Part shown: positions 15,278 through 24,849 of the stretch, piece by piece
How positions within the stretch are numbered: position 1 is the first letter of the stretch
Layout: every line of letters starts with the position of its first letter
Assembly (NCBI RefSeq): GCF_000429485.1
Contig: NZ_KE386907.1
Span: 505,096-569,095 of the forward strand
DNA length: 64,000 nt
Direction of reading: 5' to 3'
Source of the DNA: Aliagarivorans marinus DSM 23064
GTDB taxonomy: Bacteria; Pseudomonadota; Gammaproteobacteria; Enterobacterales; Celerinatantimonadaceae
Notes under the pieces: generated by a model
The model's input: the letters and a program-made list of their open reading frames with translations, nothing else
The model's database searches: none
What the model was told of the DNA's origin: nothing
Program-made: the position numbers and the translations under genes

Positions 15278-16111
15278 ATGACCATGATTCACAAATGTCT
15301 GTTCCCCGTTGCCGGTTACGGCACCCGCTTTCTCCCGGCGACCAAGTCAATGCCCAAAGAGATGCTGCCCATCGTGAACAAGCCTCTGGTGCAATATGGG
15401 GTGGAAGAAGCGGTAGCCGCTGGCATGAAGGATATGGCCTTTATTACCGGCCGTGGTAAGCGCGCCATCGCCGACCACTTCGACATCAGCTATGAGCTAG
15501 AGAAAGAGATTGCCGGCAGCAGCAAGGAAGCCTACCTGACCGAGATCCGCAAACTGATCGACAGCATCAACTGCACCTTCACCCGCCAAAAGAAGATGAT
15601 GGGCCTCGGCCACGCCATCTTGTGCGGCGAAACCCTGATTGGCCAAGAGGCCTTTGGCGTAGTACTGGCCGATGACTTGTGTTTTGGCGAGGGCGATGAA
15701 GTATTGGCGCAGATGACCAAGCTGTATGAGCAGTTCCGCTGCTCGATTGTGGCAGTGATGGAAGTGCCCAAGGAAGAAGCCCACAAATACGGGGTTATCG
15801 AAGGCGAAGCGCTACGCGATGACCTATTCCGGGTCACCTCGATGGTGGAGAAACCTGCGCCGGGTGAAGAACCATCCAACCTGGCGGTGATTGGCCGCTA
15901 CATCCTCACCCCAGATATCTTCAGCATTTTGCGCGAGACCCCTCCGGGTAAAAACGGCGAGATCCAGCTAACCGACGCGCTATTGCAGCAAGCTCAACAC
16001 GGCTGCGTAATGGCCTACAAGTTCAAAGGGAAGCGTTTCGACTGCGGTAGCGTAGAAGGCTTTGTCGAGGCGACCAACTACTGTTTCGAGAACATTTACG
16101 CCAAGAAGTAA
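15278..16111 (+). CDS. galU: UTP-glucose-1-phosphate uridylyltransferase
   Basis: A 277-residue cytoplasmic nucleotidyltransferase making UDP-glucose from UTP and glucose-1-phosphate. The N-terminal nucleotide-binding signature is FPVAGYGTRFLPATKSMPKE, with VNKPLVQYGVEEA, GLGHAILCG and the active-site VEKPAPGEEPSNLAVIGRY region, then GEIQLTDAL and KGKRFDCG. The length is shorter than E. coli GalU (302) but complete. ATG 15278 follows AAGGATG; ATG 15284 is an alternative. It stands alone with its own terminator. Its product feeds envelope sugars and would be the glucose donor for the gpgS step at the start of the window. Confidence 0.96.
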   Translation: MTMIHKCLFPVAGYGTRFLPATKSMPKEMLPIVNKPLVQYGVEEAVAAGMKDMAFITGRGKRAIADHFDISYELEKEIAGSSKEAYLTEIRKLIDSINCTFTRQKKMMGLGHAILCGETLIGQEAFGVVLADDLCFGEGDEVLAQMTKLYEQFRCSIVAVMEVPKEEAHKYGVIEGEALRDDLFRVTSMVEKPAPGEEPSNLAVIGRYILTPDIFSILRETPPGKNGEIQLTDALLQQAQHGCVMAYKFKGKRFDCGSVEGFVEATNYCFENIYAKK

Positions 16112-16183
16112 GGCGTAACTGTCATCGGAAATGCAAGACGCAATTGTAAGTGTAATACCTTAATAGTCATTCCTTTTCTTTTC

Positions 16184-16211
16184 GGGCCAGCGTTTGCTGG
16201 CCCCTTTTTTA
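16184..16211 (+). terminator. Rho-independent terminator of galU
   Basis: Stem GGGCCAGC/GCTGGCCC (16184-16191 with 16196-16203), loop GTTT, followed by CTTTTTTT. Confidence 0.88.
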
Positions 16212-16245
16212 GCTATTCTTTTAGCTGTTCTCAACCGCGTTTTGG

Positions 16246-19200
16246 CTAGCTCAGCTCCACCTCCAACTCACTGCGCCCAGCGCCTTGCGGCCGCAAGCGG
16301 ATCTTAGCGGCAATCCGCTCTACCAAGGCTTGCACGTGGGAGATCAGCGTCACCTGGCGGCCACTGGCCTGCAGGCTATCCAAGCACGCCAAGGCCACAT
16401 CCAGACTCTCTGGGTCGAGCGAGCCAAAGCCCTCATCGATAAACAGCGACTGGATCTTCAAGTTGCTGGCACTCAAGCCCGATAAGGCCAGGGCCAAAGC
16501 CAGCGATACTAGGAAGGTCTCACCGCCACTGAGGCTGGAGATGGAGCGCACTTCATCGCCCATATCCCGGTCAATCACCTGCAAGGCCAGCTGCGATTCG
16601 GGCACCCGCTGCAAAAGATAACGCGGCGCGATCTGCTTGAGCTGGCTGTTGGCCTCGGCCAGCAGGTTCTCTAAGGTGAGCTGCTGGGCGAAGGTGCGGA
16701 ACTTGGCGCCGGAGGCCGAGCCAATCAGCTCATTGAGTTGCCCCCATACCTCGTGCTCGTCTCGGGCCGCCTGCAGCTTAGCGCTCAGCTCGCTGGCCTG
16801 TTGCTGGGCCAGTTGGTCGCGTTCCAGCTGACTACGCAGTTGGTAAATCTGCTCCTCCAAGGCTTGCTTGTGCTCGCCAAACTGGCCGCTGTGTGTCAAG
16901 CCAAAGGCCTTGGCCTGCGCTTCCAACTCGGCCAGTTGCTGCTCGACCTGCGCCAATCCTTGGCGATGTTGCTCACTCAAAGTAGCCTGCTGCGATGCCA
17001 GCTCGGTAACCCGCTGCTGGAACTGTTGCACTTGCTGTTGCCAGGCTTGCAGCTGCTGCGGGCTATGACTGAGCAGCGCCTGCGCCTCATCGACTTCCAC
17101 CGCCATCTCGGCGCAGTGTTTGGCAAAGTCATCTTGCAGCTGAGCGAGCTGTTGCTGGGCTTGCTCGCTCTCGGCCTGCACATGCTGCAGCTCGCTCTCC
17201 ACCGAGGTTTGCTGCTTGGCCAAGTGCAGGGCTTGGTTATCGAGCTGCTGCTTTTGCTCTGCCAATTGCTGGCCACGCTGCTGCTGGGCTTGCTTCCACT
17301 GGGCAACCGGCAGGCCGTCAAGCAACTTCCCTCGCTCGGCCGTGTCTTGCTGGTAGCTTTGCTCCAACTGTTCGAGCTGCTCGCAGCGCTGCTGGGCATG
17401 TTGTTGCTCGCTTTCCAGCTCCACCTGCACCTTCTGCTGGGCTAAACGCTGCTGCTCCAGCTGTTCTGCTGCCGCATCCAGATGCTGCTGGGCCGAGCGA
17501 TATTCGCTTTCCAGATAGCGCGCCTGCTCGATGCAGTGCCCCACTCCACCCTGGGCCAGCCACTGCTGCCAGCTATGCGGCGCCAGCGCACTGTCGAGTT
17601 GCTCACTTTGCTGGGCCAGTTGCTTATCGCTTTGCTGCAGGCGGCTATCTAACTCATCCAGTTGCTGGCTGAGCTGCTCCATCGCCTGCTTGGCCAGCTG
17701 CTTGCCTTGTTCAATATCGGCCTGCATCGCCTCGAGCTGGCTCAGCTGATGCTGCAAGTGATGTTGCTGTTGCTGGCGCTGCTGGAATTGCACGATTTGT
17801 TGATAGCGTTGCTGCTGCTCGTTGCTGAGCTGCTGCAGCTGCTCGGCCTGCTGCTGGTAGTCACTCAGCGCCTGTTCGGCATCTTCTGCCAAGGCTAAGG
17901 GCTGCGCCTGAGCCCACTGCTGCAGTTGGGCGATCACCGCGCCAAGCTGCTGCTGTTGCTGGGCAAGCTGCTGGGCCTGCTGCGCTAGATATTGCTGGCT
18001 TTGCTGCAACTCGCCAAATTCGGCCAGTTTGCGATGCTGTTCGCGGCGCAGTTGCTCGCCGCGCTGGGTAAGCTGCTGCAAAATATCCTGCACCGCTGGC
18101 TGCTGCGTCGCATAGGGATGGTGCTCACTGCCACACAGTGGGCAGGCTTCACCATCGGCCAGCTCGCGACGATAATGGCTGAGATCGAGCACCGAACGGG
18201 CATTGCTGTAGGCTAGCTCGGCCTCTTTCAATTGGGTGTTTAGCTGCTCCAACGCGTCATGACAGACGCTAAGTTGCTGCTGGGCCTGTTGCTCGGCCTG
18301 CGCTAGGCCTTGCTGCTGCTCGCTACACTGCTGGCGCTGCTCCAGACACTGGGCCCATTGCTGCTTGACTGACAAGCTATCGTTAAGTTGCTGACGCTGC
18401 TGCTCGACGCTTTGGTAATGCAGCTGTAACTGCTCCAGCTCTTGTTCATCCACTGCTTGTAGCTGCGGCTTAAGTTCGGCCAACTTTTGCGCCACGTCCA
18501 CCTCAGCGCGCTGGACATGATTAAGCTCGCCCTGGCGTTGCCGCTGGGCCTGCTCACTGAGCTGACGCTTGCTATGTAGCTGGTCGCGTTGTTCAAGCTG
18601 CTCAACCGCGCTGATGATCAGCTGCTCCAACTGACCGGGCTGTTGGGCCAATACCGCCAAGCCCTGATGCTGAGCCTGCCAGCTTTGAATCTGCTGCTGG
18701 CGCTGCTCTAACTGGCTGATAGCCTGCTGATGCTGCTCGCTGCGAACCTGTAACTGCTGCAAGCCATGCAGCCCCTTCTGATGTTGCTGTTGCAGTTCGC
18801 TCAACTGCTTGTGCCGTTCACGAATGCTGGCTTCCAGGCTCAGCGCCTGTTCGATAAGCGGCTCTTGCTGCTGTTGCTGTTGTTGCCAGCTCTCTAAGGC
18901 CTTGGCCTGCTCGCTTTGCTGCGCCTGCAACTGCTGGGCTTGCGCGCTGAGCTGCTGCTGTTGCTCGGCCAGTTCGACTTGGCGCTGCTGATAGCGCTCC
19001 AGTGCCTGCTGGCGTTCATTGCGCTGCTCGGCATTACCACGCAGTGGCGCAAGCTGCTGCAGGCGATCAAGCTTTTGCTCCAAGGCGAGGTTATCGGCTT
19101 GCTGCTGTTGGAGTTGTTGCTGCTCGACGCTGTTCTGATTCAGTGCGTTTTGCAGGCCATCGAGCTGCTGTAAGCCGCGGTTGTAAGTTTGCTGCTGAGA

Positions 19201-19968
19201 GAGCGCCAGCTCGAGCTTTTGCATCTGCGCTTGTAACGCGCTTTGCTGCTCCTCCAGCTCTGCCCGCTGCTGCTCATCGAGCAGTTCGGTGCCGCCGAGC
19301 TGGCGTTCCAGATCCTGACAGGCCTGCAACTTGCCCTTGGCGTTCTCATAGACCTGCTGGGAGATTTGGCTGTACAGCTCGGTGCCGGTCATACGCTCTA
19401 ATAGTGCCGAGCGCTGCTCTTCCGGGGCTTTCAAAAACGCGGAGAACTCGCCCTGCGGCAGTACAACTGCCCGGCGAAACTGCTCGTAATCGAGACCGAC
19501 TAAGGCGTCGACCTGTTCTTGAAACTCACGCTTGGTGGCAGAGCTGACTTGGTTGGAGCTCAGATCCACCAGCTCGCGGGTTGATTGTTGCCAGCGCCCG
19601 GTGACCTGATTGCGCGCCCGCCGCGCCGACCAGCGCACCCGGTAGCTTTTGCCATCGACACCGACAAAATCCACTTCCGCCAAGCCACCGCTTTTGCCAC
19701 GGCTGATCAGGTGGCGTACATCGTTGGCTTTGAGCTTTTGCGCTTCACTCTCGCTGCCCACCTCAACGCTGCGCTCGCGTCCACTAAAACGCGGCACTTG
19801 TTCAAACAGCGCCAAGCACATGGTGTCGAGCAGGCTACTCTTACCCGCCCCGGTCTTACCGGTAATGGCGATCAGGCCCTGATTTTTAAGCGGGCTTTGC
19901 TCGAACTCCACCGCAAAAGGCTGGGCCAAACTGGCGATGTTCTCGCCACGGATTGCCAGGATCTTCAT
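16246..19968 (-). CDS. sbcC: Exonuclease subunit SbcC
   Basis: A 1240-residue Rad50-type SMC ATPase, the partner of SbcD in the nuclease that opens hairpins and trims DNA ends. Walker A is GKTGAGKSS (37-45) and the Q-loop region QFRRAVVLPQGEFSAFL. The zinc hook CPLC (C609-C612) sits at the middle of the coiled coil, followed by the ABC signature SLSGGETFLVSLALALALS and Walker B SLFIDEGFGSLD. The two coiled-coil arms are extraordinarily rich in Gln (QQQQ runs, CAG/CAA codons), more than usual for SbcC. It is translationally coupled to sbcD through a 4-base ATGA overlap. Confidence 0.95.
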   Translation of the reverse strand: MKILAIRGENIASLAQPFAVEFEQSPLKNQGLIAITGKTGAGKSSLLDTMCLALFEQVPRFSGRERSVEVGSESEAQKLKANDVRHLISRGKSGGLAEVDFVGVDGKSYRVRWSARRARNQVTGRWQQSTRELVDLSSNQVSSATKREFQEQVDALVGLDYEQFRRAVVLPQGEFSAFLKAPEEQRSALLERMTGTELYSQISQQVYENAKGKLQACQDLERQLGGTELLDEQQRAELEEQQSALQAQMQKLELALSQQQTYNRGLQQLDGLQNALNQNSVEQQQLQQQQADNLALEQKLDRLQQLAPLRGNAEQRNERQQALERYQQRQVELAEQQQQLSAQAQQLQAQQSEQAKALESWQQQQQQQEPLIEQALSLEASIRERHKQLSELQQQHQKGLHGLQQLQVRSEQHQQAISQLEQRQQQIQSWQAQHQGLAVLAQQPGQLEQLIISAVEQLEQRDQLHSKRQLSEQAQRQRQGELNHVQRAEVDVAQKLAELKPQLQAVDEQELEQLQLHYQSVEQQRQQLNDSLSVKQQWAQCLEQRQQCSEQQQGLAQAEQQAQQQLSVCHDALEQLNTQLKEAELAYSNARSVLDLSHYRRELADGEACPLCGSEHHPYATQQPAVQDILQQLTQRGEQLRREQHRKLAEFGELQQSQQYLAQQAQQLAQQQQQLGAVIAQLQQWAQAQPLALAEDAEQALSDYQQQAEQLQQLSNEQQQRYQQIVQFQQRQQQQHHLQHQLSQLEAMQADIEQGKQLAKQAMEQLSQQLDELDSRLQQSDKQLAQQSEQLDSALAPHSWQQWLAQGGVGHCIEQARYLESEYRSAQQHLDAAAEQLEQQRLAQQKVQVELESEQQHAQQRCEQLEQLEQSYQQDTAERGKLLDGLPVAQWKQAQQQRGQQLAEQKQQLDNQALHLAKQQTSVESELQHVQAESEQAQQQLAQLQDDFAKHCAEMAVEVDEAQALLSHSPQQLQAWQQQVQQFQQRVTELASQQATLSEQHRQGLAQVEQQLAELEAQAKAFGLTHSGQFGEHKQALEEQIYQLRSQLERDQLAQQQASELSAKLQAARDEHEVWGQLNELIGSASGAKFRTFAQQLTLENLLAEANSQLKQIAPRYLLQRVPESQLALQVIDRDMGDEVRSISSLSGGETFLVSLALALALSGLSASNLKIQSLFIDEGFGSLDPESLDVALACLDSLQASGRQVTLISHVQALVERIAAKIRLRPQGAGRSELEVELS

Positions 19969-21221
19969 CGCTCGCCCTCCGCATACACCTGCTCCATCAC
20001 CTCGCTAAAAGCGCGGCTAAGCGCCTCGGAGGGCTTACCCTCAAAACGCTGCTGATGGCACAGCTCAAACACCTGCTCAGGCTTTAGGTTACTCAACTGC
20101 TCTCCTGCTTTGGCAAAGTGTTGCTCTGCCTCTTTCTCAGGATAAGAAATGCTGATCTTGGCAAGCCTCAGCCCCTTGTCATAGATGGCGGCCAACACTT
20201 TTTCGCGCAGCTGGGTTTGTGGTTGGTCAAGCTTAACCCGCACCTCCAAAAACGGACGCTGCTCAAAGGGCGCGTCAAGCGTCGGTAGCGCATTAAGCTC
20301 AGCCAATACCTGCTCAAGCCCAGCGGGCTTTTCAGGCACCACCAGCATCTGACAAAGCTTGGGCGTCTCCAAGCTCTCGACCTCGAACTCGCCCTCCCTC
20401 CAGCTCAACAGCTTGAGCTGATGACGATAGCGACGCTCGCTCATCGATAAGGCTAAGGGCGAACCGCTGTAGTGCACCTCGCCCAGCTCGCCTTCACGTA
20501 CTTTGATTTGTTGGGCCAAATGCAGATGCCCCAGCGCCACATAGTCACTGCGCTCAGGGAAGATGGTCAGTGGCAACGCATGCTGGCCGCCGATCTGCAC
20601 ATGCCGCTCACTCAGCTCGGAGATCTGCCCGCCGGTGACATGGCCGTGGCCCATGCTGACCAGACAATGCTCGGGTTGTAGCAGCGATTGCGCCAGCTCG
20701 CCTAGCCCTTTATAGACCTCGCTAATCGCGCTTTGCCAGCGCTGTTGAGAATCGGCAATCTCGCCATCCAACCGCAGATCGCTGCTACGCAAGAATGGCA
20801 CTGCCAGCACCCAGCCCTTCAGCTCGCCATCGCGCTTTTTCAGCGGTAGCAACAAACGGTTTAGCTCCGGATGCCCGTCATCGTTATACGGCACCGAGCC
20901 AATAAAATGCAGGTCGAAATGGGTAAGCAGATGCTGTGGCGCATTCAGTTTGCTTGGAGAGTCGTGGTTACCGGCAGCCACCACCACCTGACAACCGGGG
21001 CTTTGCTTAGCCAACTGGCCTAAAAAGCCATACAGCTGCTGCCAGCTAGTCGCTGAGGGGTTGGCGGTGTCGAAAATATCGCCACTAATAAGCAGTGCAT
21101 CCACTTGATGCTGCTCAATCTGCTCTAACAGCCAATCGAGAAAATACTGATGCTCTGCATAGCGGCTGTAACCATGCAGTTGGTGGCCTAAATGCCAATC
21201 TGCTGTGTGAAGAATTTTCAT
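19965..21221 (-). CDS. sbcD: Exonuclease subunit SbcD
   Basis: A 418-residue Mre11-type metallophosphoesterase nuclease. Metal ligands are seen in HTADWHLGH (residues 5-13), the DALLISGDIFD segment, AAGNHDSPSKL and GHGHVTGG, then YVALGHLHLAQ near residue 245. The C-terminal capping region is present to full length. Its TGA stop overlaps the sbcC ATG by 4 bases. The upstream intergenic region (about 490 bases to the GH45 gene) holds the promoter of this two-gene operon. Confidence 0.95.
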   Translation of the reverse strand: MKILHTADWHLGHQLHGYSRYAEHQYFLDWLLEQIEQHQVDALLISGDIFDTANPSATSWQQLYGFLGQLAKQSPGCQVVVAAGNHDSPSKLNAPQHLLTHFDLHFIGSVPYNDDGHPELNRLLLPLKKRDGELKGWVLAVPFLRSSDLRLDGEIADSQQRWQSAISEVYKGLGELAQSLLQPEHCLVSMGHGHVTGGQISELSERHVQIGGQHALPLTIFPERSDYVALGHLHLAQQIKVREGELGEVHYSGSPLALSMSERRYRHQLKLLSWREGEFEVESLETPKLCQMLVVPEKPAGLEQVLAELNALPTLDAPFEQRPFLEVRVKLDQPQTQLREKVLAAIYDKGLRLAKISISYPEKEAEQHFAKAGEQLSNLKPEQVFELCHQQRFEGKPSEALSRAFSEVMEQVYAEGER

Positions 21222-21713
21222 GAACTTACTACAGATACTCGCGAAGATGGCCCTAGTTTACGCGCTAAACAGGGCTTCTCAAAGAGCGGGGATAAGGCGG
21301 TGAGAGCTGCGGCTTAATCTTGCTCATTTGGTCTATTTTGCGAGCAGAAATACTGAGAAGTGATTGGTAGAGGTAAGTAGCAAAGTGTAGATAGAGAGCG
21401 AGCCTACACCTTATGGAATCATAGGCAGCCTCAACATCACAACCTGATCATAGAGAAACGCAGCTCAAGCTTGGAGGGCCAATAATCCACGCACCGACAT
21501 AGTGCCTAGTCAGCTTCTTCATTCTTAAGCGGCTTACTAGCAATGATACCTATGCGCTTGTTTCATATCTGAAAGCAATAAATGAGATAACGACAAATGA
21601 CTATTGAGTTTTTTGTATATAGCATTTATTTCGTTTTCTGCTGTTCTCGTGTGTTCGCTGGTTGCGTGAGAGAAAACCTGAAGGTAACTACTTACTCGAT
21701 AAGGAAGAGCAAA
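21222..21713. other. Divergent intergenic region sbcD / GH45 cellulase
   Basis: Nearly 490 bases with no supported gene. A frame running into the GH45 gene starts at 21597 but lacks a ribosome binding site and adds 39 residues before the signal peptide, so it was not used. No promoter, operator or repeat could be assigned with confidence. Confidence 0.4.
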
Positions 21714-22943
21714 ATGAAGGAGAGCACGTTTAAGACCCGAAGTTACTTGTTTGCCGTGATCGTGTTGCTAAGCAGCCTGGCCACTGGCTCCGGTCATAGC
21801 GCCGAAGGCTACGCCACCCGCTATTGGGATGGGTGTAAACCACATTGTAGCTGGGCAGATAATACCTCCATCACGCCGGTAAAAACCTGCAATATCAACA
21901 ATCAAGACAATGGCGATAATGCCGACATTGCGAGCGCTTGTAATGGCGGCGATGCATTTACCTGCTGGGATATGGCACCGAAACGGATAAGCGATACCCT
22001 TTCCTACGGTTATGCGGCAGTCCCTGCTAGCGGTGATATCTGTGGTAAATGCTACCAGCTAACATTCACTGGAAAAGGCAAGTACAACGATCTAGAGCCA
22101 GGCTCTCAAGCGCTAAAAGCCGCGAATAAAACCATGATTGTTATGGCTACCAACATTGGCTATGACGTGCACGGCGGGCAGTTTGACTTGCTTATCCCGG
22201 GTGGTGGCGTTGGCGCATTCAACGCGTGCAGTAACCAATGGGGCGTGAGCGACCATGAGTTAGGCGCACAGTATGGCGGCTTCTTAACATCTTGCCAAAG
22301 TCAGCTTGGATACAGCGACACCGAAGCACTGAAGTCTTGTGTGCGTAATAGCTGCGACAGTGTATTTAGTGACCCATCTATGGATAGCCTAAAACAAGGC
22401 TGTTATTGGTACCTTGATTGGTTCGAGATGGCAGATAACCCAATGTTGGAGTACGAGGAAGTGGCTTGTCCGACAGCCTTGTTAGAAGGCGCACTACCAC
22501 ACCATATATTTGCTCCAGCCGATGATGGCAACGGCGGCGACACGGGCGGCGACAATGGCAACGGTGGTGGCGATAATGGTAGCGGCGGCGGTGACAATGG
22601 CAGCGGTGGTGGAGACAACGGCGGCGTAGAAACAGGCCAACTAAGCTGTACGATTGACAGCTCAGATGCATGGAACAGCGGCTTCGTTGTTAACGCCACC
22701 ATTACCAATAACAGCCAAGCACCGGTTTCGGGCTGGAAGGTGGAGCTTACCTACCCCTATGCCGTTCAACTATCCAACGCGTGGAGCAGCCAAGTTACAG
22801 TGTTAGCCGATGGCTTAGCTATGTCTGCAGAGAATGTGAGTCACAACGGAAACCTAGCCGTTGGAGGCAGTACGTCGTTTGGCATGCAAGGCACCCACGC
22901 AGGCGACTTTGCGCCACCTAGTTGCAGTGTTGTGAGCCAGTAA
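21714..22943 (+). CDS. Secreted GH45 endoglucanase with C-terminal CBM2
   Basis: A 409-residue secreted cellulase. Signal peptide to about residue 30 (GHSA, then EGYATRYWDG). The GH45 domain (about 31-265) shows the catalytic-base motif TRYWDGCKPHCSW with D39 and the acid motif GGQFDLLIPGGGVG with D158; its many cysteines suit disulfides. A flexible Gly/Asn/Asp linker made of GGGDNGS-type repeats (about 270-305) leads to a CBM2 domain (about 310-409; Cys at both ends, WNSGFVVNATITNN, VSGWKVELTY). It would cut internal beta-1,4 bonds in cellulose. ATG 21714 follows AAGGAAG. GH45 is rare in bacteria and is better known from fungi, molluscs and insects. Confidence 0.9.
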   Translation: MKESTFKTRSYLFAVIVLLSSLATGSGHSAEGYATRYWDGCKPHCSWADNTSITPVKTCNINNQDNGDNADIASACNGGDAFTCWDMAPKRISDTLSYGYAAVPASGDICGKCYQLTFTGKGKYNDLEPGSQALKAANKTMIVMATNIGYDVHGGQFDLLIPGGGVGAFNACSNQWGVSDHELGAQYGGFLTSCQSQLGYSDTEALKSCVRNSCDSVFSDPSMDSLKQGCYWYLDWFEMADNPMLEYEEVACPTALLEGALPHHIFAPADDGNGGDTGGDNGNGGGDNGSGGGDNGSGGGDNGGVETGQLSCTIDSSDAWNSGFVVNATITNNSQAPVSGWKVELTYPYAVQLSNAWSSQVTVLADGLAMSAENVSHNGNLAVGGSTSFGMQGTHAGDFAPPSCSVVSQ

Positions 22944-23003
22944 AAGTAGCGGCTTAGCAAGGTAGTATTCGATACAAGCAAGGAGTGATGCAGCTTGAAT
23001 AGG

Positions 23004-23043
23004 CAGGCTTGGCGATAAATAAGTATTGCTAAGCCTGTATTTT
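23004..23043 (+). terminator. Possible terminator of the GH45 gene
   Basis: CAGGCTTGGC (23004-23013) pairs with GCTAAGCCTG (23028-23037) with one mismatch, followed by TATTTT. The loop is long (14 bases). Confidence 0.45.
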
Positions 23044-23074
23044 GCTGGGTCTTGCAACCAGCACCATCGACGAT

Positions 23075-23093
23075 AAGCCGCCTTGCACGGCTT
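23075..23093. repeat. Small hairpin AAGCCG-N7-CGGCTT
   Basis: A 6-bp perfect stem lies between the GH45 and DUF4399 genes. No T-run follows on either strand; its role is unknown. Confidence 0.3.
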
Positions 23094-23209
23094 AACTCCG
23101 TTACGTACTGGCTCTCAGACCTCGACGCAGTGAGCCGAGCTTGCCAACTGATTACCCTCCAGCCTAATTATTCAAGCGAGTAATAGTCTACAGCAACATA
23201 AACCAAGGC

Positions 23210-23650
23210 TCACTCAACGTTGATGGTAATCACTTCCGACACCACTGCCTTATCGTGCGGGCGGTGCAAGAAATCGCCCAACACCAACTGCAAGGAGTGT
23301 TCGCCGGGTGCCAGCTCGATAGTAGTCTCTGTCTGCCCACCACCAAAGTGCAGGTGGTTGGCATCAGCCGGGATCGGCGCTCCAGCCGCAGGCGTGGGCG
23401 CATCCACAATCAGGTGGTGATGCCCAGTGTTACTGGCTTCGATACCAGCCGGTGCAACCCCCATCCCCTTTAGACCGAAGATCACTTTAATAGGGCTAGT
23501 TACCGTGTCCCCATCACTAGGTGTGACGAAGTAAACCTGAGCACCATCGGGAGACGGCGTGGGCTCGATTTCAGCGTTAGCCATAAAAGGGAAAAGCACT
23601 AGAGCAAAAACAGTGAACAGGTTCGTCAGATTGCTTGTCAGGTATTTCAT
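23210..23650 (-). CDS. DUF4399 domain-containing periplasmic protein
   Basis: A 146-residue exported protein with a signal peptide ending MANA (about residue 26). The mature part matches DUF4399: VYFVTPSDGDTVTSP, FGLKGMGVAPAG, NTGHHHLIVD, HLHFGGGQTET and the end LGDFLHRPHDKAV. The clustered His residues suggest metal binding, but no activity is established. The ATG at 23650 is preferred over a GTG at 23656 because AAGGACG is spaced 5-7 bases before it. Monocistronic. Confidence 0.82.
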   Translation of the reverse strand: MKYLTSNLTNLFTVFALVLFPFMANAEIEPTPSPDGAQVYFVTPSDGDTVTSPIKVIFGLKGMGVAPAGIEASNTGHHHLIVDAPTPAAGAPIPADANHLHFGGGQTETTIELAPGEHSLQLVLGDFLHRPHDKAVVSEVITINVE

Positions 23651-23810
23651 CGCCACGTCCTTATCGGTTGTTGGTGGTTTGGCAGTATGAAATCAAACGG
23701 TAGTGGTGAGAGGACCTGGCTGCGAGTTTGCTTGCGATAACATAGACTGAGAGGTGTAAAACTTTGACTCCACCTAAGCAGAGAAGTAAGTCAATAGGTG
23801 CTAAATACCG

Positions 23811-24104
23811 ATGCAAACTGAAGATTTAGACAATGATCTACTGTCTGGCGTAATATCACAGGAAAGCTACAAGAAACTTCTTGAGGCTGAAGTCTATGGC
23901 ACGGCTACGCCAATGCAGTGGTTGGAGAAGCGATTGCTCCTAATTCTTTCTGCCGTTAACTCTGGAGTAGTTGTTTCATTTGATACTGGCATCGAAAGTG
24001 GTCAGATTGAAACATCAGAAGAGTTTAGTGTTTGGTGCGAGAAATACTTCCCTGATGCTTATCACTCATTTATCGCTGGCAAGCATAAGCATCACCACCA
24101 CTAA
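23811..24104 (+). CDS. Hypothetical protein, 97 residues, natural His-rich tail
   Basis: A small acidic protein of unrecognised family, apparently helical (SQESYKKLLEAEVYG, QWLEKRLLLILSAVNSG) and ending KHKHHHH. The ATG at 23811 has no strong ribosome binding site. Base composition is AT-richer than the core genes, like the following accessory genes. Nothing can be said on function. Confidence 0.55.
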   Translation: MQTEDLDNDLLSGVISQESYKKLLEAEVYGTATPMQWLEKRLLLILSAVNSGVVVSFDTGIESGQIETSEEFSVWCEKYFPDAYHSFIAGKHKHHHH

Positions 24105-24211
24105 AACGCATGGTAGAAACTTGTTAGTAAGACTACCCGCTAGATTCACTAGCTTTAGTGATACCCTTCTCTCACTGCTACTTTACCAACTTCAATATCA
24201 ATAAGGATGCG

Positions 24212-24742
24212 ATGCAGTTGTTCGAAACCAAGAGACTATTAGTAAGGCCCCTGTCTCATAAAGACCTATCAGCCCTCACTGCCATCCTAAGCGACCCCGA
24301 GGTAATGAAGTATTCAGTTCGCGGAGTATGCGATGAGGCTGCTACCAAAGCGTTTATCGATTGGTGTTTAACATGCTACTCATCGCAGGGTGTCGGCCCT
24401 TGGGCATTGGTCGAGAAAGAGACTGGAGAGCTTGTCGGTTTCTGTGGCGTGGAGCCTGAACTGATTGCGGGTGTAGAGGAGATCAACCTTGGGTATAGGC
24501 TAGCGCAGAAATTCTGGAATCAGGGTTTGGCGACAGAGGCTGTACATGGTGTTCTTGAGTATGCGTTTCGCCACAAGGGCTGTGAATCGATTGTGGCAAT
24601 CATCGAGCCAGAGCACATCGCTTCTGTCAGGGTGTCGGAAAAAGCAGGATTTACGCGTTACACAATGCTGGAGTTTCACAATCGGCCAGTGCGTATATAC
24701 CGGATGAATAGCCAAGAGTGGGAAATGGCTAGCTCCAGATGA
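24212..24742 (+). CDS. GNAT N-acetyltransferase, RimJ/RimL type
   Basis: A 176-residue acetyltransferase of the Acetyltransf_3 group. It starts FETKRLLVRPLSHKDL, has GELVGFCGVEPE on strand 4, INLGYRLAQKFWNQGLATEA (the acetyl-CoA loop with QGLAT) and a C-terminal VRVSEKAGFTRY. Members acetylate N-terminal amines of proteins or small amines; the substrate here is unknown. The ATG at 24212 follows AAGGATG. An upstream in-frame start at 24158 has no such site. Confidence 0.85.
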   Translation: MQLFETKRLLVRPLSHKDLSALTAILSDPEVMKYSVRGVCDEAATKAFIDWCLTCYSSQGVGPWALVEKETGELVGFCGVEPELIAGVEEINLGYRLAQKFWNQGLATEAVHGVLEYAFRHKGCESIVAIIEPEHIASVRVSEKAGFTRYTMLEFHNRPVRIYRMNSQEWEMASSR

Positions 24743-24849
24743 TTTAACTAGGCTTTTACACTTTAGATATCCAGAATAAATCATTACAAAACAACGAACT
24801 ACAAAGCTGCTATGCTAGCGGCGTAAGATAGTGTCAAAAGGAAAAAATC

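Noticed and set aside
16738-17445. Long Leu-rich frames opposite sbcC
   Set aside because: Produced by reading CAG/CTG-rich Gln codons on the other strand (poly-Leu and Cys-rich translations); not genes.
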